From: Planctomycetota bacterium
GTDB taxonomy: Bacteria > Planctomycetota > Planctomycetia > Pirellulales > Pirellulaceae
Assembly (NCBI GenBank): GCA_024277285.1
Contig: JAJRVM010000080.1
Coordinates: forward strand, 3,406-67,405
Direction: 5' to 3'
DNA length: 64,000 nt
Both the position numbers and the translations under genes were made by a program. This document shows, piece by piece, positions 39,417 through 49,631 of the stretch; the stretch's first letter is position 1; the number at the start of each line of letters is the position of its first letter. Below the pieces are notes generated by a model, which saw nothing but the letters and a program-made list of their open reading frames with translations, made no database searches and was not told the DNA's origin.

Positions 39417-40421
39417 CTACTCCAGTTTCGTGCGGATAAACGTCACCTCCGGCGGTGCTGCGGCGTTCTTTGCGGCGAGAGTCTCCTGCACGTAGCGCTG
39501 CGGCTTGCGACTACCGGGGACTCGAAAATTGTCCCCTTTCTGGAGAATGGGGCGAGCTTCGGGCATGGCGCCGAAGAAGCGACTGCCGGCAGCTTGGCAG
39601 GGATACCAGTGCCCGACTCCTTGTTCATCTTCTAAGTAAAACTCAGGATAGCAGTGGCCCGGTATCCAGACTGCTCGAGCTGGGATCCCGACCGCACGGC
39701 ACATGGCAATGAACAAGGAGGTCATTTCTTCGCAATCACCGTAACCGTCGTCCAACGCCTTGCGCGCACTCTTGATTTTGCGGTCAAAGCGATACTCGAT
39801 TTTGTCACGTACCCAGTCGTAAATTGCTTCCGCTTGCTCCCAACCACGCTCCTTGCCTGCGATCGCTTGTTCCGCCGAGCGCACGATCACCGGATCCTTG
39901 CTATCGATATACGGGCTTGGTTTTAGGTACTTGACCAGGTCGCGGCGTGGTTTCCGAGGTAGGGTCAGCTGATCGGTACTGACCGGCGCCACAATATCGC
40001 GTTTCGTGATTTCCATCGTGATCAGCGCCTGCGCTTCTTCGCCTGCCGCGAGCCGCGGGATGCTAATACTCATTTGCTGGACGCTCTTATCCAATTCACG
40101 GAAGCGCACCGAGCGGACTTGACGAGATTGTTGCCGAGCCACAATCTTCACGTCTTGCTCGGGCCATGACATAGGGACGGGAAGCGTCGCAACGATTCCG
40201 GTCATCGTACCATGGGCCCGTACGGTCACGCCCAACTGCCAACGCTCGGTCCGCACATTCGACATGCCGACCGCCGCGTTCGCGGGGGATGGGGTCTGCG
40301 ATTGAGCTGCGGATTGGGCCGCCGCGACGCCGCTCGACGGCCCGCCGAGGGTTACCGCACACAACGTGGCGAGTAGCATGGAGTTCATTGCCATGGGGCG
40401 GCTTAAGTGTGCTTTCGACAT
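39417..40421 (-). CDS. Secreted transglutaminase-like protein
   Basis: Product of 334 residues with a signal peptide. The transglutaminase-like core is at about 185-275: AEAIYDWVRDKIEYRF, then the nucleophile C230 in GYGDCEEMTSLFIAM, then H256 in IPGHCYPEFYLED. Such domains act as cysteine peptidases or amidases in bacteria. The N-terminal part is a beta domain (ATLPVPMSWPEQDVKIV) shared with the next gene. In-frame sequence upstream of 40421 is not used because it would precede the signal. A second copy of this architecture lies 177 bp upstream (40599-41564). Confidence 0.82.
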   Translation of the reverse strand: MSKAHLSRPMAMNSMLLATLCAVTLGGPSSGVAAAQSAAQSQTPSPANAAVGMSNVRTERWQLGVTVRAHGTMTGIVATLPVPMSWPEQDVKIVARQQSRQVRSVRFRELDKSVQQMSISIPRLAAGEEAQALITMEITKRDIVAPVSTDQLTLPRKPRRDLVKYLKPSPYIDSKDPVIVRSAEQAIAGKERGWEQAEAIYDWVRDKIEYRFDRKIKSARKALDDGYGDCEEMTSLFIAMCRAVGIPARAVWIPGHCYPEFYLEDEQGVGHWYPCQAAGSRFFGAMPEARPILQKGDNFRVPGSRKPQRYVQETLAAKNAAAPPEVTFIRTKLE

Positions 40422-40598
40422 GGATTCTACCGTCTCAAATAGGAAGAGCCAACGAGCGGGAACATGGGATCGCATGGTCGTAACGGTTGGGGCTAATTGG
40501 TCGACGTAACTGGTCGATGTAATTGGGGCATCGAGGCTGCACACTCGCCGATACCATTGAGCTCCTGCCACGAAGAGCCACGCTGGATCAGGCTCCAG

Positions 40599-41564
40599 CT
40601 ATTTGATCCCCAGTGTCTTTCGTACCGTGGTCACGGCTGGCCTGCTGCCGGGTGCGGCCTTGACAAATTCCGGCACGAAACGCATGCGCTCTTTTGCTTC
40701 AGGAACTTGCACGTTATCTCCTTTCTGGAGAATCATGTAAGGTTGTGACACCGTGGCGAATTCGGTCTTTTCCTTGAACTCGCATGGAAACCATTCGCCC
40801 TTCTTGTCTTCCCCTTCGAGGTAGAACTCGGCATAGCAATAGTTGGGCACCCACACGGTACGAGCTGGGATCTTACTGGCGCGGCAAAGCGCGATGAACA
40901 GATTTGCCAAGTCTTCATGGCCGCCGGTTTTCTGGTCGAACGTCTTAACGGCCCCTTGGAGTGGGCTGTTGGTGTGCTTTACATTTTCCTTGATCCAATC
41001 GTAGATCGCTTCGGCCTTTTCCCAAGCCGTCTCTTTGTCGGCGGTCAGGTCTTTGGATTTCATGCGGATCTTTGTATTGCGAACATCGATCATTGGACTG
41101 TTTGCCAGGCACTTGCGAACGGCGCGCGGCATCGTTTTGGGGAGGTGGTAGACCGCGGTGTCGAGTGGAATCGGCTTGGTCCGGCGCGTAATCTCGAACG
41201 TCACGGTGACCTCCGCAGTCTCGCCAAAATTCAGACGAGGAACGAGGAACACCATCCGCCGAACCCCTTCGTCGAGATTGCGATATGCCGTTTGGCGAAC
41301 CGTGTCCGAAATATTCTCCTCGACGACCTTCACGTCTTGTTCTGGCCAATCGATTGGCACGGAGAACGTGCCACGCACCTTGCTGCAAGGGCCGGTGGCC
41401 GCAGCTATTTTGATGCCAACTTTCCAGCGTTGCGTTCGCTCGCGCTCGACGTCGGTGCTTCCTTGCTTTTTCTGGAATTGCAACGGTGTACCAAATTGTG
41501 CCCATGCCGAAGCGGCCGGCAGAGTTGCACCGATCAAGAGGAAAACAAGCCACTGGTTTCTCAC
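40599..41564 (-). CDS. Transglutaminase-fold paralogue lacking catalytic residues
   Basis: Product of 321 residues with a signal peptide (LVFLLIGATLPAASAWA). It aligns over its full length with the neighbour at 39417-40421: shared VPIDWPEQDVKVVEE, AEAIYDWIKENVK, IPARTVWVP and PYMILQKGDNVQVP. The Cys position is H216 (TGGHEDLANLF) and the His position is Y242 (PNYCYAEFYLE), so it is predicted to be inactive as a transglutaminase or peptidase. The start is GTG at 41564 with GGGAG upstream. It could be a binding or regulatory partner of the active paralogue. Confidence 0.8.
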   Translation of the reverse strand: MRNQWLVFLLIGATLPAASAWAQFGTPLQFQKKQGSTDVERERTQRWKVGIKIAAATGPCSKVRGTFSVPIDWPEQDVKVVEENISDTVRQTAYRNLDEGVRRMVFLVPRLNFGETAEVTVTFEITRRTKPIPLDTAVYHLPKTMPRAVRKCLANSPMIDVRNTKIRMKSKDLTADKETAWEKAEAIYDWIKENVKHTNSPLQGAVKTFDQKTGGHEDLANLFIALCRASKIPARTVWVPNYCYAEFYLEGEDKKGEWFPCEFKEKTEFATVSQPYMILQKGDNVQVPEAKERMRFVPEFVKAAPGSRPAVTTVRKTLGIK

Positions 41565-42363
41565 GATTTCACGCTCCCGATCTCGTTCATCACGTCCCAA
41601 TCACTCCGAGCCGGGCGTTGCCACCGCGACTTGCGATCCTTGTGCAGCGTAGAGGTCTTGCAACAGCAAATCCGCAGTGGCGAATCCGCAACAAGGGCGG
41701 GGCCGCGATGAGCCGAAAAAGTATCGACCGTCGGATGCCGCACAATGCTCCTCAGCCGGTTATCCACCTATCCTATTGTAACTCGCCAGGCTCGACATTT
41801 CCGCCACGATCCATAGTTGACTATTCAGGGCAACCGTCGCAATCGTGACAATTGACGGGAGCGACCGTGGCTTGACAAGAGCCCGGCTCAGGGGAAGTGG
41901 CACGATCCATCCCGTTCTTGTTCCGCGCGTGCTGGTCCGATGCAGCAACGTGGGTAATCGCTTGGCGAAAAGGGAGGAATCGTGCGGACAGAGCGAATGT
42001 GGAGGTCACACTCCCTTTTCCTTGCCCCTCACGGCACGAGCTGCGGGAACGTCTGTACACCGCGCCCCCAGAGGATTGCTGATGGCCGAGTGGCTAAGGA
42101 ATTGAACCATGCCTCGGCGGGATACTCGCGCAAAAAAAAGCCGCCGCGAGACGACGCTTCAGGATAGCACGTCGTCCCGTCGGCGAGCTTGCATTGCCGG
42201 GAGGGCAAGGCGGGGCGGGAAGGGGATTTGTTGTCACTCGCAGGTTCTTCCGTTAGGAACCTGCCGATCGTTCGGCTGCTTAAGAGAGCGGCCACGGATG
42301 TTCTCATTTACCCTGTTCGTTCATTGCCAGACTTTTCGACACGCGTCGTTCGATCGCAGCTCC
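41565..42363. other. Intergenic region with a minus-strand terminator
   Basis: No gene was accepted in 800 bp. It contains the terminator at 42132-42185 and a second perfect 8-bp hairpin near 42240-42264 (GCAGGTTC with GAACCTGC) without a T tract. No tRNA was found. Confidence 0.55.
42132..42185 (-). terminator. Rho-independent terminator on the minus strand
   Basis: On the minus strand a GC-rich stem (GGGACGACG with CGTCGTCTC, extended by further G-C pairs) is followed by about eight T. It probably ends the transcript of the small lipoprotein at 42364-42606. Confidence 0.75.
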
Positions 42364-42606
42364 TTAGCTGCCGGGGATCATCGTGGGCGGACCGCCGGGC
42401 AACGGCATCGTTGTCCCTTCCATCATGGGAACGCCGCCGCCACTTGTCTCGCCGCAGCACGGCTCATACGACGGCGCACAGGGAGGTGCACAAGGATCGC
42501 AAGAATCGCCACGGTTTCTCAGGCAAAGCCTTGATGCGGATTCACATCCGGTCAGCGAGAACGCCGTTACCATCATTACGACCGTCAAGAATACTAGCCT
42601 CTTCAT
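42364..42606 (-). CDS. Small cysteine-rich lipoprotein
   Basis: Product of 80 residues. The lipoprotein signal (MKRLVFLTVVMMVTAFSLTGC) ends at the lipobox Cys. The mature part is Cys- and Pro-rich (DSCDPCAPPCAPSYEPCCGE) and then Gly/Met/Pro-rich, a style common in planctomycete small lipoproteins. No function can be assigned. The ATG at 42606 places the signal correctly; the in-frame start at 42639 is less likely. Confidence 0.7.
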   Translation of the reverse strand: MKRLVFLTVVMMVTAFSLTGCESASRLCLRNRGDSCDPCAPPCAPSYEPCCGETSGGGVPMMEGTTMPLPGGPPTMIPGS

Positions 42607-42937
42607 CACAAAATACTCCGCACAGGCAACATGCATCAATCACGGGGACTTTAGGCTGCACAACTCTACACCACATCGAATGATGTGCAAATGAAACAGT
42701 GGTTTTTTTTCCACATTCGTCATTTCTCAAGTCAACGTGCCATGTGGGAAAAGTGCTACATCCTCACATCGCCGCGGTTCTGACCGTGGCCTCGTCCTTC
42801 GCCACATCGCCTGCCATGGCCGATTTCACCCTGCAACGCTACGATAACGCTGTGTGAGTCACGACAAGATAGGCTCCGCGTGGCATCTCCGTTTCTTGAA
42901 TCGTAGTCATTGGAATCGTCGTCAGGCGATCTGCCCC
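42607..42937. other. Divergent intergenic region, nothing recognised
   Basis: Holds the promoters of the small lipoprotein and the aminotransferase; an eight-T run is at about 42704-42711. No gene or repeat seen. Confidence 0.5.
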
Positions 42938-43837
42938 ATGAACCAGCCGGTTGCATTTCTCAATGGTCAGTTTTGTCCCGCTTCGGAGTTGGCTTTATCG
43001 GTCAACGACCTGGGCGTGCTGCAAGGGATTGCGGTTAGCGAGCGAATGCGGACTTTTTCAGGCGAGTTATTCCGTTTGGACGACCATCTCGACCGGTTAG
43101 ACCGTTCCCTGGAGATTATTGACGTACGGCTCGCCTATTCGGCGCAACGCATTGGCGAGATTGCGCATGAGTTGCTGGCGCGCAACCGCGATATCCTGCA
43201 CGATGGCGAGGATTTCGGGCTGTCACTTTTTGTCACGCCGGGCAATCCGCCGGGGAAAGCACCGACCTTTTGCATCGAGTGTTATCGTTTGCCTTTCGAG
43301 CAATGGGCTTCCTATTACACGGCGGGACAGGCGTTGCTCGAAACCGGCATTCGGCAAGTGCCGGAGTCTTGCTGGCCGCCGGCACTGAAATGCCGCAGCC
43401 GGATGCACTATTTCCTGGCCGACAAGCGCGCTCATCAAACCGATCCCGGCGCGCGTGCCGTGCTGTTGGACCTGGATGATTGGGTAACGGAAGCGTCGAC
43501 GGCCAATATCGTTTTCTTTCGCGCCGACGTGGGGCTCGTGTCTCCACCGCTACAACGCATACTGCCAGGTGTCAGTTTGGCGGTATTGGAAGAACTGGCC
43601 AGCGCACTGAAGATTCCATGGCGTTACGAAGACGTGCGGTTGGACGACTTGACGACGGCCGACGAGATCCTGCTCTGCAGCACGTCGCCGTGCGTCTGGC
43701 CGGTCACGCGACTGAACCGCCAGAGGGTTGGCAGTGGGAGCGGCGGGCCAGTATTCCGTCGTTTGCTCGACGCGTGGAGCAACCTGGTGGGGCTGGACAT
43801 TGCCGCCCAGGCTCGGCAATGCGCCAAAAGTCCGTAG
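42938..43837 (+). CDS. Class IV aminotransferase
   Basis: PLP enzyme of the IlvE / D-amino-acid transaminase / aminodeoxychorismate lyase fold. The 299-residue protein has the N-terminal LNGQFCPASELALSVNDLGV, ERMRTFSGELFRLDDHLDRL, the probable PLP lysine in LKCRSRMHYFLADKRA, LLDLDDWVTEASTANIVFF and RILPGVSLAVLEELA. The exact substrate cannot be told from these motifs. I chose the ATG at 42938, where the family homology starts; a GTG at 42854 in frame is less likely. Confidence 0.82.
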   Translation: MNQPVAFLNGQFCPASELALSVNDLGVLQGIAVSERMRTFSGELFRLDDHLDRLDRSLEIIDVRLAYSAQRIGEIAHELLARNRDILHDGEDFGLSLFVTPGNPPGKAPTFCIECYRLPFEQWASYYTAGQALLETGIRQVPESCWPPALKCRSRMHYFLADKRAHQTDPGARAVLLDLDDWVTEASTANIVFFRADVGLVSPPLQRILPGVSLAVLEELASALKIPWRYEDVRLDDLTTADEILLCSTSPCVWPVTRLNRQRVGSGSGGPVFRRLLDAWSNLVGLDIAAQARQCAKSP

Positions 43838-43931
43838 CTTGCGCGACAACGGGGCGCGCAGGTGGCGAAGTTCCCGCCTGTGGTGGCACGCTTTGTACCG
43901 TGGTCGTACAGCACCGTTTTGGCGTTGCATC

Positions 43932-44954
43932 TTACCCATTCTCGATAAACTCGAAGGCGTCGTTGATCGGCTTCATATAGAGGTTCATGAAGAGGTAGAA
44001 AATCATGAAGACCAAGATCGCGCCGATCATCCCCCAGATGATCATGGACATGATTACCGCCAGGGCCGTTGACGCCGATTCGGCCTGCGATTGATACTGT
44101 TGGGACATTCGCGCAAGCGATTCGCTCTCCGTCCCCGAGAGTTCCGCGTTTTGTAAAGCGGTCAAAAAATCATGCGGAAAGATCCCGGTCATTTCCAACG
44201 CTTCATGAAACTGCCCACCGCGTTGAATCACCGCATCGATCTCATCAAGATGGCTTGTGAAATAGTGATTCTGAGTACTTTGCAACGCCAAACGTATCGA
44301 CCGCCCGGCGTCGACACCTGATTCGAGCGCCATGGAGAGGGTCCAGGCGAGCCGCGCAAGCGACATCGTTTTAATCGCCTTGCCAATCCCAGGGATATAC
44401 ATGACCAGCCGTCCCGGCAACGGTCCGAACCAACCACGCGTTAAGCCCAACACGACGAATGCCACGGCAGCGAGAATCAGCGCCACGATGCCAAAATAGA
44501 TGGCGGCCCCACGCCCCCCCGATAGCCCGAAGACGGTGACCGGAGTGCCCAGCGCTCCGAGCAGAAAGATCAGACCGCCAATGATGAAGATTGCGGCAAA
44601 CAACTGCAGGCCGGGCCAGAGAATCCCCAATAGCAGAACGCGGCGCAGTTTAATGAGATGCTGATAGTGGTCAGCCAAGCGAAGCAACACGGATTCGAGC
44701 CGACCGGCCTCTTCGCCGACACCCACGAGCTCGCACATGAGCGGGGGGAAGTAACCCCCGCAGCCTTGCATTGCTTCGGTCAATGTTGAGCCGCGGCCGA
44801 CCTTTTCCGCGACACGGCCCATGTTGTCCTGAAAGCGGTGGCGGCCATGCTGGCTCTCGCGCTGCAAAACATCCATAATGTCGACACCGGCGTTGAGTGA
44901 TGTACCGAGCCGGTGGCACATTTTCGACGATTGTCCAATGCTAATGTGAGCCAT
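43932..44954 (-). CDS. GspF/PilC-like type II secretion membrane protein
   Basis: Inner-membrane platform protein family of type II secretion and type IV pili. The 340-residue protein has two T2SF domains, each with the family pattern (LGTSLNAGVDIMDVLQRE, then GRGSTLTEAMQG; and LARLAWTLSMALESGVDAGR, then GGQFHEALEM and LQNAELSGTESESL). Three or more hydrophobic helices are visible, including the C-terminal one (MIIWGMIGAILVFMIFYLFM). No gspE, gspD or pilin gene is beside it; the DUF1559 prepilin-like genes are 15 kb away. Confidence 0.85.
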   Translation of the reverse strand: MAHISIGQSSKMCHRLGTSLNAGVDIMDVLQRESQHGRHRFQDNMGRVAEKVGRGSTLTEAMQGCGGYFPPLMCELVGVGEEAGRLESVLLRLADHYQHLIKLRRVLLLGILWPGLQLFAAIFIIGGLIFLLGALGTPVTVFGLSGGRGAAIYFGIVALILAAVAFVVLGLTRGWFGPLPGRLVMYIPGIGKAIKTMSLARLAWTLSMALESGVDAGRSIRLALQSTQNHYFTSHLDEIDAVIQRGGQFHEALEMTGIFPHDFLTALQNAELSGTESESLARMSQQYQSQAESASTALAVIMSMIIWGMIGAILVFMIFYLFMNLYMKPINDAFEFIENG

Positions 44955-45733
44955 AGCCTGCAGTTCGTAAAGGAGGCGAGTTTCTTGCCATTGCCGGGCA
45001 CGATCGCAATCGTGCCGTGATCTCTCGTAGCATATATTCTCGCAGCCAGCATGGGTAGCAACCTATCCGTGTGTGCCCCGGGGGCAACAAGGTGCGAATC
45101 TGTTACAATCGCGGCTTCACGTTGGCTGACATATCGACTGGGGTGTGGCGACTTCACCATCAGGGGTGTGGTAAAGCCGAGGCTAAGAACACGTTATTAT
45201 GATTCGCCGTGAAGCGGCTAGGAGCCGAAGTTCGCTTGGTTCTACTTCACGATCGAGGTTGAAATCGAACCGGCTGTGCGTTGGGGACCATTTTTATAAT
45301 ACGGTAACACTTTAGCCAAATGAAGCAGCTGAGAAGGTCGGTAGGCGGCGAAATCTTGGCAAATTGCAATAACGGTCAGATTGGCAAAATCGCTTTGCCA
45401 ATCCCGTTCGCGTTGCCCGCCTTCCGACCGAAAGCCCCCCTACTTCAGATGGCTGAACAGATGCAAAATACGTTCTGAGGGCGGACAGGCCTGATTTCGC
45501 GTATCGGCGCGCATGTCACGCCGTCCTTGGGGCTTGGGCCCACCCGCGATTGGTGATCAGCTGCCGCGCTGAGCAGCATATCCAATCATCCAAGACCGAA
45601 TAGAATAAGCTCGTATTGCGGGCGGCCGACGTGCCGCCGGCAAGGAACAGCATCGAAAAAACCGAGCGCTGCGATCGAGCGTCACGTACGGAAGCGCAAG
45701 GTTCGCCTCCCTCTGGAATCGAAGTTCAGCTCC
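44955..45733. other. Divergent intergenic region carrying repeat copy 2
   Basis: Lies between the GspF-like gene (minus) and tyrA (plus). The repeat at 45222-45462 occupies the middle. No gene accepted. Confidence 0.7.
45222..45462 (+). repeat. Dispersed repeat, copy 2
   Basis: Matches copy 1 (10920-11157) in the same orientation; the 158-bp core at 45305-45462 is nearly identical and has the same nested inverted repeats. It ends at GGCTGAACAGAT, after which the two loci diverge. Confidence 0.92.
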
Positions 45734-46594
45734 ATGAACAAGTGGGATACCGTAGCCATCGTTGGTGTGGGCCTCTTGGGAGGGTCTATTGGGCTCGCGT
45801 TACAGCGGCGCGAACTGGCTCGACACGTGATCGGTATTGGCCGCCGCGTGACGAGCCTCGATAAAGCGTTGCAATACGGCACGGTGACCGCGACCACGAC
45901 TGATTTGGCTAGTGGCGTGAGCGATGCCGAATTGATTGTCGTCTGTACGCCGGTTGGGGACATCGTCGACCATGTGTGTCAGGTTGCAGCGAGTTGTCCG
46001 CGGGGAGCGTTGATAACGGACGTTGGCAGCACGAAGAGGCAAATCGTGCGGCAGCTCGAACAGCGGCTCGACGCGGATGTGTCGTTTGTGGGCAGTCACC
46101 CGATGGCGGGCAGCGAGAAGGCGGGCCCGGAGCACGCGACGGCAAACCTGTTTGAGAACAAAGTAACGGTCGTAACGCCCGCCGCGCCAGCGCAACACGC
46201 TCTCGCTCGAAAAACATCGGTTGACCAGATCGAGGCGTTCTGGCAGTCACTAGGCGCTCGTGTTCTGCGCATGTCGCCCGAATCGCACGACGAAGCGGTT
46301 GCCATGACCAGTCACACTGCGCACGTCGTTGCGGCGGCGCTAGCCGCAGCCACGCCGCTTGGCGAGCTGCCGCTGACAGCGAGTGGGTGGCGTGATACGA
46401 CCCGTATCGCGGCAGGCGACCCACGTCTTTGGCAGCAGATTCTGAGCTCTAATCGTGACCAGGTCTTGCAGTCACTGGATAAGTTTGGGAAAGTGCTCTC
46501 GCAGTTTCGCGCCGCTTTGGAGAGCGGCGACGAGGAGAGTGTCAGGCAACTCTTGGATGCAGGGAAGAAAACTCGTGACTCTGTGGGAAGTTGA
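45734..46594 (+). CDS. tyrA: Prephenate dehydrogenase
   Basis: NAD(P)-dependent oxidative decarboxylation of prephenate in tyrosine synthesis. The 286-residue protein has the nucleotide-binding [40 protein letters not shown], and the prephenate-binding [33 protein letters not shown] near the C-terminus is typical. There is no fused chorismate mutase or ACT domain. The gene overlaps purL by 20 bp, suggesting coupled translation. Confidence 0.93.
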   Translation: MNKWDTVAIVGVGLLGGSIGLALQRRELARHVIGIGRRVTSLDKALQYGTVTATTTDLASGVSDAELIVVCTPVGDIVDHVCQVAASCPRGALITDVGSTKRQIVRQLEQRLDADVSFVGSHPMAGSEKAGPEHATANLFENKVTVVTPAAPAQHALARKTSVDQIEAFWQSLGARVLRMSPESHDEAVAMTSHTAHVVAAALAAATPLGELPLTASGWRDTTRIAAGDPRLWQQILSSNRDQVLQSLDKFGKVLSQFRAALESGDEESVRQLLDAGKKTRDSVGS

Positions 46595-49526
46595 CATTTA
46601 CCCTGCCCCTGGTCAGCCTGACGTCGCGGCAAGTGCCATCGTCGCCAGCGCTACCAACCTGGGCATGTCCAGTGAAATGACCGTCCGTACTGCCCGCGGC
46701 TATCTGCTCGAGGGCGATCTGGGCCGCGCGGACGTGGAACGTCTGGCGCGGGAACTGCTGGCCGACGACGTGGTCGAACGGACGGTGATCGGCAAGATCG
46801 GGGACGAATCGTTGCGTGTGGCGCCGCAAGGCTGTGTCCAAGTCGTTCACGTATTACCCAAGCCAGGAGTGATGGACCCGGTCGCGCAAAGCGCGCTCAA
46901 GGCGATCGCCGATTTTGAGATTGCGGTCCAAGCGGTGCGAACGCTCAAGAAAATCTGGCTCACGGAACTCCCAGAACCGCAGCTGACCGCATTGCTAGCC
47001 AAGGTACTGGCCAACGATTCCATGGAACAAGTGATCGTCGGGCCACTTGAGCTGGCACGTTTGGACATGGGGCAGCCGTACGAGTTTCAACGGGTTCTGG
47101 TACCGATGCGTACTTTGGACGACGAGGGCCTGTTGAAACTGAGTCGTGATGGCCAGCTTTATTTGACCCTGGTCGAAATGCAGACGATTCAACAATACTA
47201 CGCTGACTTGGGACGTGATCCGACCGACGTCGAATTGGAGACACTGGCACAGACATGGAGCGAGCACTGCAGCCACAAGACATTGGCAGGTCGAATTGCC
47301 TATCGAGACGAAAAGGGCGAACGGCATTTCGAGAACATGCTGAAAGAGACCATTTTTGCCGCCACGCAGTTATTGCGGAAGAAGATGGGAGACGAAGACT
47401 GGTGCGTCAGCGTCTTCGAGGACAACGCTGGTGTCGTTCGGTTTGACGATCAGTTCGATGTCGTATTCAAGGTTGAAACGCATAATCACCCGTCGGCGCT
47501 CGAACCGTACGGCGGCGCAAACACCGGAATTGGCGGAGTCATCCGCGACCCGATGGGGACCGGGCTTGGAGCCAAGCCGGTTTGCAATACGGACGTCTTC
47601 TGTTTTGCTCCGCCCGACACGCCATTTGATCGCCTGCCTCCCGGGGTCCTCCATCCACGACGCGTGATGCAGGGAGTGGTGTCCGGCGTGCGCGACTACG
47701 GCAACCGCATGGGAATTCCCACCGTCAACGGAGCGATCTACTTTGACGAGCGGTACCTGGGAAACCCGCTGGTCTATTGTGGCACCGTCGGCATGCTGCC
47801 GCGCGATAAGTCGAGTAAGCAGCCGCGTGTGGGTGATCACATCGTGGCGATCGGCGGGCGGACCGGACGTGATGGTATCCATGGTGCCACGTTCAGTTCC
47901 GCCGAATTGACCAGTGAAAGCGAGACGCTTTCGGGTGGCGCTGTGCAGATCGGTAACGCGATTACCGAAAAGATGCTGCTCGACGTTCTTCTCGTCGCAC
48001 GAGATCGCGGCCTCTACAGTGCCATCACGGACTGTGGGGCGGGTGGGTTTTCGAGCGCCGTGGGCGAGATGGGTGAGAAGCTAGGCGCGGAAGTCTGGCT
48101 CGATGCGGCGCCGCTGAAATACGAAGGTCTGTCGTACACCGAAATTTGGATCTCGGAAGCTCAGGAACGCATGGTCCTGTCGGTTCCGCCGCAACACTGG
48201 GACGTATTCAAGGCACTTTGCGAAAGCGAAGGCGTTGAAGCGACTATTATCGGTTCGTTCGTCGACACGGGCCGTTTGCAATTGAAATACCACGATGTAG
48301 AAGTTGCCGACCTCGATATGCGGTTCCTCCATGACGGCCGGCCTCCCATCATTCGAGATGCTTGCTACACACCACAACCGATTGAGTCTCTCGACGTACC
48401 AGCCCAGGCCGAGACGAAAACCGACCTGCTCGGCATTCTCGGCATGCTGAATGTAGCCAGCAAGGAATGGGTCGTACGCCAATACGATCATGAAGTGCAA
48501 GGTGGCAGCGTCATCAAGCCTTTGGTCGGTGTCGACAATGACGGGCCAGGCGATGCGGCCGTGTTGCGCCCAAGGCTTGACTCGCAGCGTGGCTTGGTCA
48601 TTGCTTGCGGCATGAATCCCTGCTACGGCGATCTGGACCCCTATGATATGGCGGCCAGCGCCATTGATGAAGCGGTCCGCAATTGCGTGGCGGTCGGTGC
48701 CGATCCCCACCGAATTGCCATCCTCGACAACTTCTGTTGGGGCTATACGGATCGCCCGGAGACGCTTGGCTCGCTCGTGCGTGCCGCGTTGGCGTGCCAC
48801 GACATTGCCATTGCCTATGGGACGCCGTTTGTCAGCGGCAAGGACAGCTTGAACAACGAATTCAGCTATGAGGATCTGCAAGGCGTCAAGCAGACCATCG
48901 CGATCCCTTCGTCGCTGCTGATAAGTGCGTTGGGACAAGTCGGCAACGTACGCAAATGCGTCACCATGGACCTGAAGCGATCGGGGAGTGTGCTGTATCA
49001 GATCGGCACGACCTACGACGAGCTGGGCGGCTCGCATTTCGCCCGGCTGCACCAACTGACCGGTGGACAGGTCCCACAGGTGCGGCCGCAGACTGCTTGT
49101 GCACTCTTTGCCACGCTCCACCAGGCGATTGACCGTGGCTTAGTGCTGAGCTGTCATGACATGAGTGAGGGTGGCCTGGCTGTCGCGTTAGCTGAAATGG
49201 CGTTTGCCGGCGGGTTCGGTCTGCAAGCTGATATCACAAAGTGCCCGCACGAACTGCACGACGTTGCGGCGGACGCACGTTTGACCGCCCTGTTGTTCGC
49301 TGAGTCGAATTCGCGGTTTGTCTGCGAAGTGAGTCCGGAAAAGCAGCGTGAATTTGAATCGCTTTTGAGAGAACAGCAAGTCGCATTTGCCGCGATCGGT
49401 AATGTTCTGCCCTCCGAGATGGTTGTCTTGAATGACGCAAGTGAACCGGGGCACTCCCGGCAATTGGCGGAGCTCTCGATTGCTCAGCTGAAAGAGGCTT
49501 GGCAAACTCCATTGCGCTGGCAATAG
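46575..49526 (+). CDS. purL: Phosphoribosylformylglycinamidine synthase with fused PurS-like N-terminus
   Basis: Converts FGAR to FGAM using ammonia from PurQ in purine synthesis. The 983-residue protein is longer than the usual short PurL. Its first 170 or so residues hold two PurS-like halves ([20 protein letters not shown] and [19 protein letters not shown]). The catalytic core follows: [60 protein letters not shown] and [18 protein letters not shown]. The start is GTG at 46575 with AGGGAAG upstream, inside the end of tyrA; in-frame sequence before that is tyrA in another frame. PurQ is encoded 105 bp downstream. Confidence 0.93.
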   Translation: MTLWEVDIYPAPGQPDVAASAIVASATNLGMSSEMTVRTARGYLLEGDLGRADVERLARELLADDVVERTVIGKIGDESLRVAPQGCVQVVHVLPKPGVMDPVAQSALKAIADFEIAVQAVRTLKKIWLTELPEPQLTALLAKVLANDSMEQVIVGPLELARLDMGQPYEFQRVLVPMRTLDDEGLLKLSRDGQLYLTLVEMQTIQQYYADLGRDPTDVELETLAQTWSEHCSHKTLAGRIAYRDEKGERHFENMLKETIFAATQLLRKKMGDEDWCVSVFEDNAGVVRFDDQFDVVFKVETHNHPSALEPYGGANTGIGGVIRDPMGTGLGAKPVCNTDVFCFAPPDTPFDRLPPGVLHPRRVMQGVVSGVRDYGNRMGIPTVNGAIYFDERYLGNPLVYCGTVGMLPRDKSSKQPRVGDHIVAIGGRTGRDGIHGATFSSAELTSESETLSGGAVQIGNAITEKMLLDVLLVARDRGLYSAITDCGAGGFSSAVGEMGEKLGAEVWLDAAPLKYEGLSYTEIWISEAQERMVLSVPPQHWDVFKALCESEGVEATIIGSFVDTGRLQLKYHDVEVADLDMRFLHDGRPPIIRDACYTPQPIESLDVPAQAETKTDLLGILGMLNVASKEWVVRQYDHEVQGGSVIKPLVGVDNDGPGDAAVLRPRLDSQRGLVIACGMNPCYGDLDPYDMAASAIDEAVRNCVAVGADPHRIAILDNFCWGYTDRPETLGSLVRAALACHDIAIAYGTPFVSGKDSLNNEFSYEDLQGVKQTIAIPSSLLISALGQVGNVRKCVTMDLKRSGSVLYQIGTTYDELGGSHFARLHQLTGGQVPQVRPQTACALFATLHQAIDRGLVLSCHDMSEGGLAVALAEMAFAGGFGLQADITKCPHELHDVAADARLTALLFAESNSRFVCEVSPEKQREFESLLREQQVAFAAIGNVLPSEMVVLNDASEPGHSRQLAELSIAQLKEAWQTPLRWQ

Positions 49527-49631
49527 TCGGCGCTGTTGATTGTTTCGGCGATCTTGGCCGACCCAGAGAAATCGATCAGTCGTTTATGAACACCACAAGC
49601 TGATTTTGCCTAAGTTGAAAGCCTAGCAGTC

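Noticed and set aside
42076..42150. A tRNA-like stretch (GGCCGAGTGGCTAAGG).
   Set aside because: It resembles a D-arm region, but no T-arm (GTTCRANTC) or matching acceptor stem follows, and the next bases form a terminator on the other strand.
46455..46574. A long N-terminal extension of purL.
   Set aside because: It is the end of tyrA in another frame; the GTG at 46575 has a good ribosome site and fits the PurS-like start.
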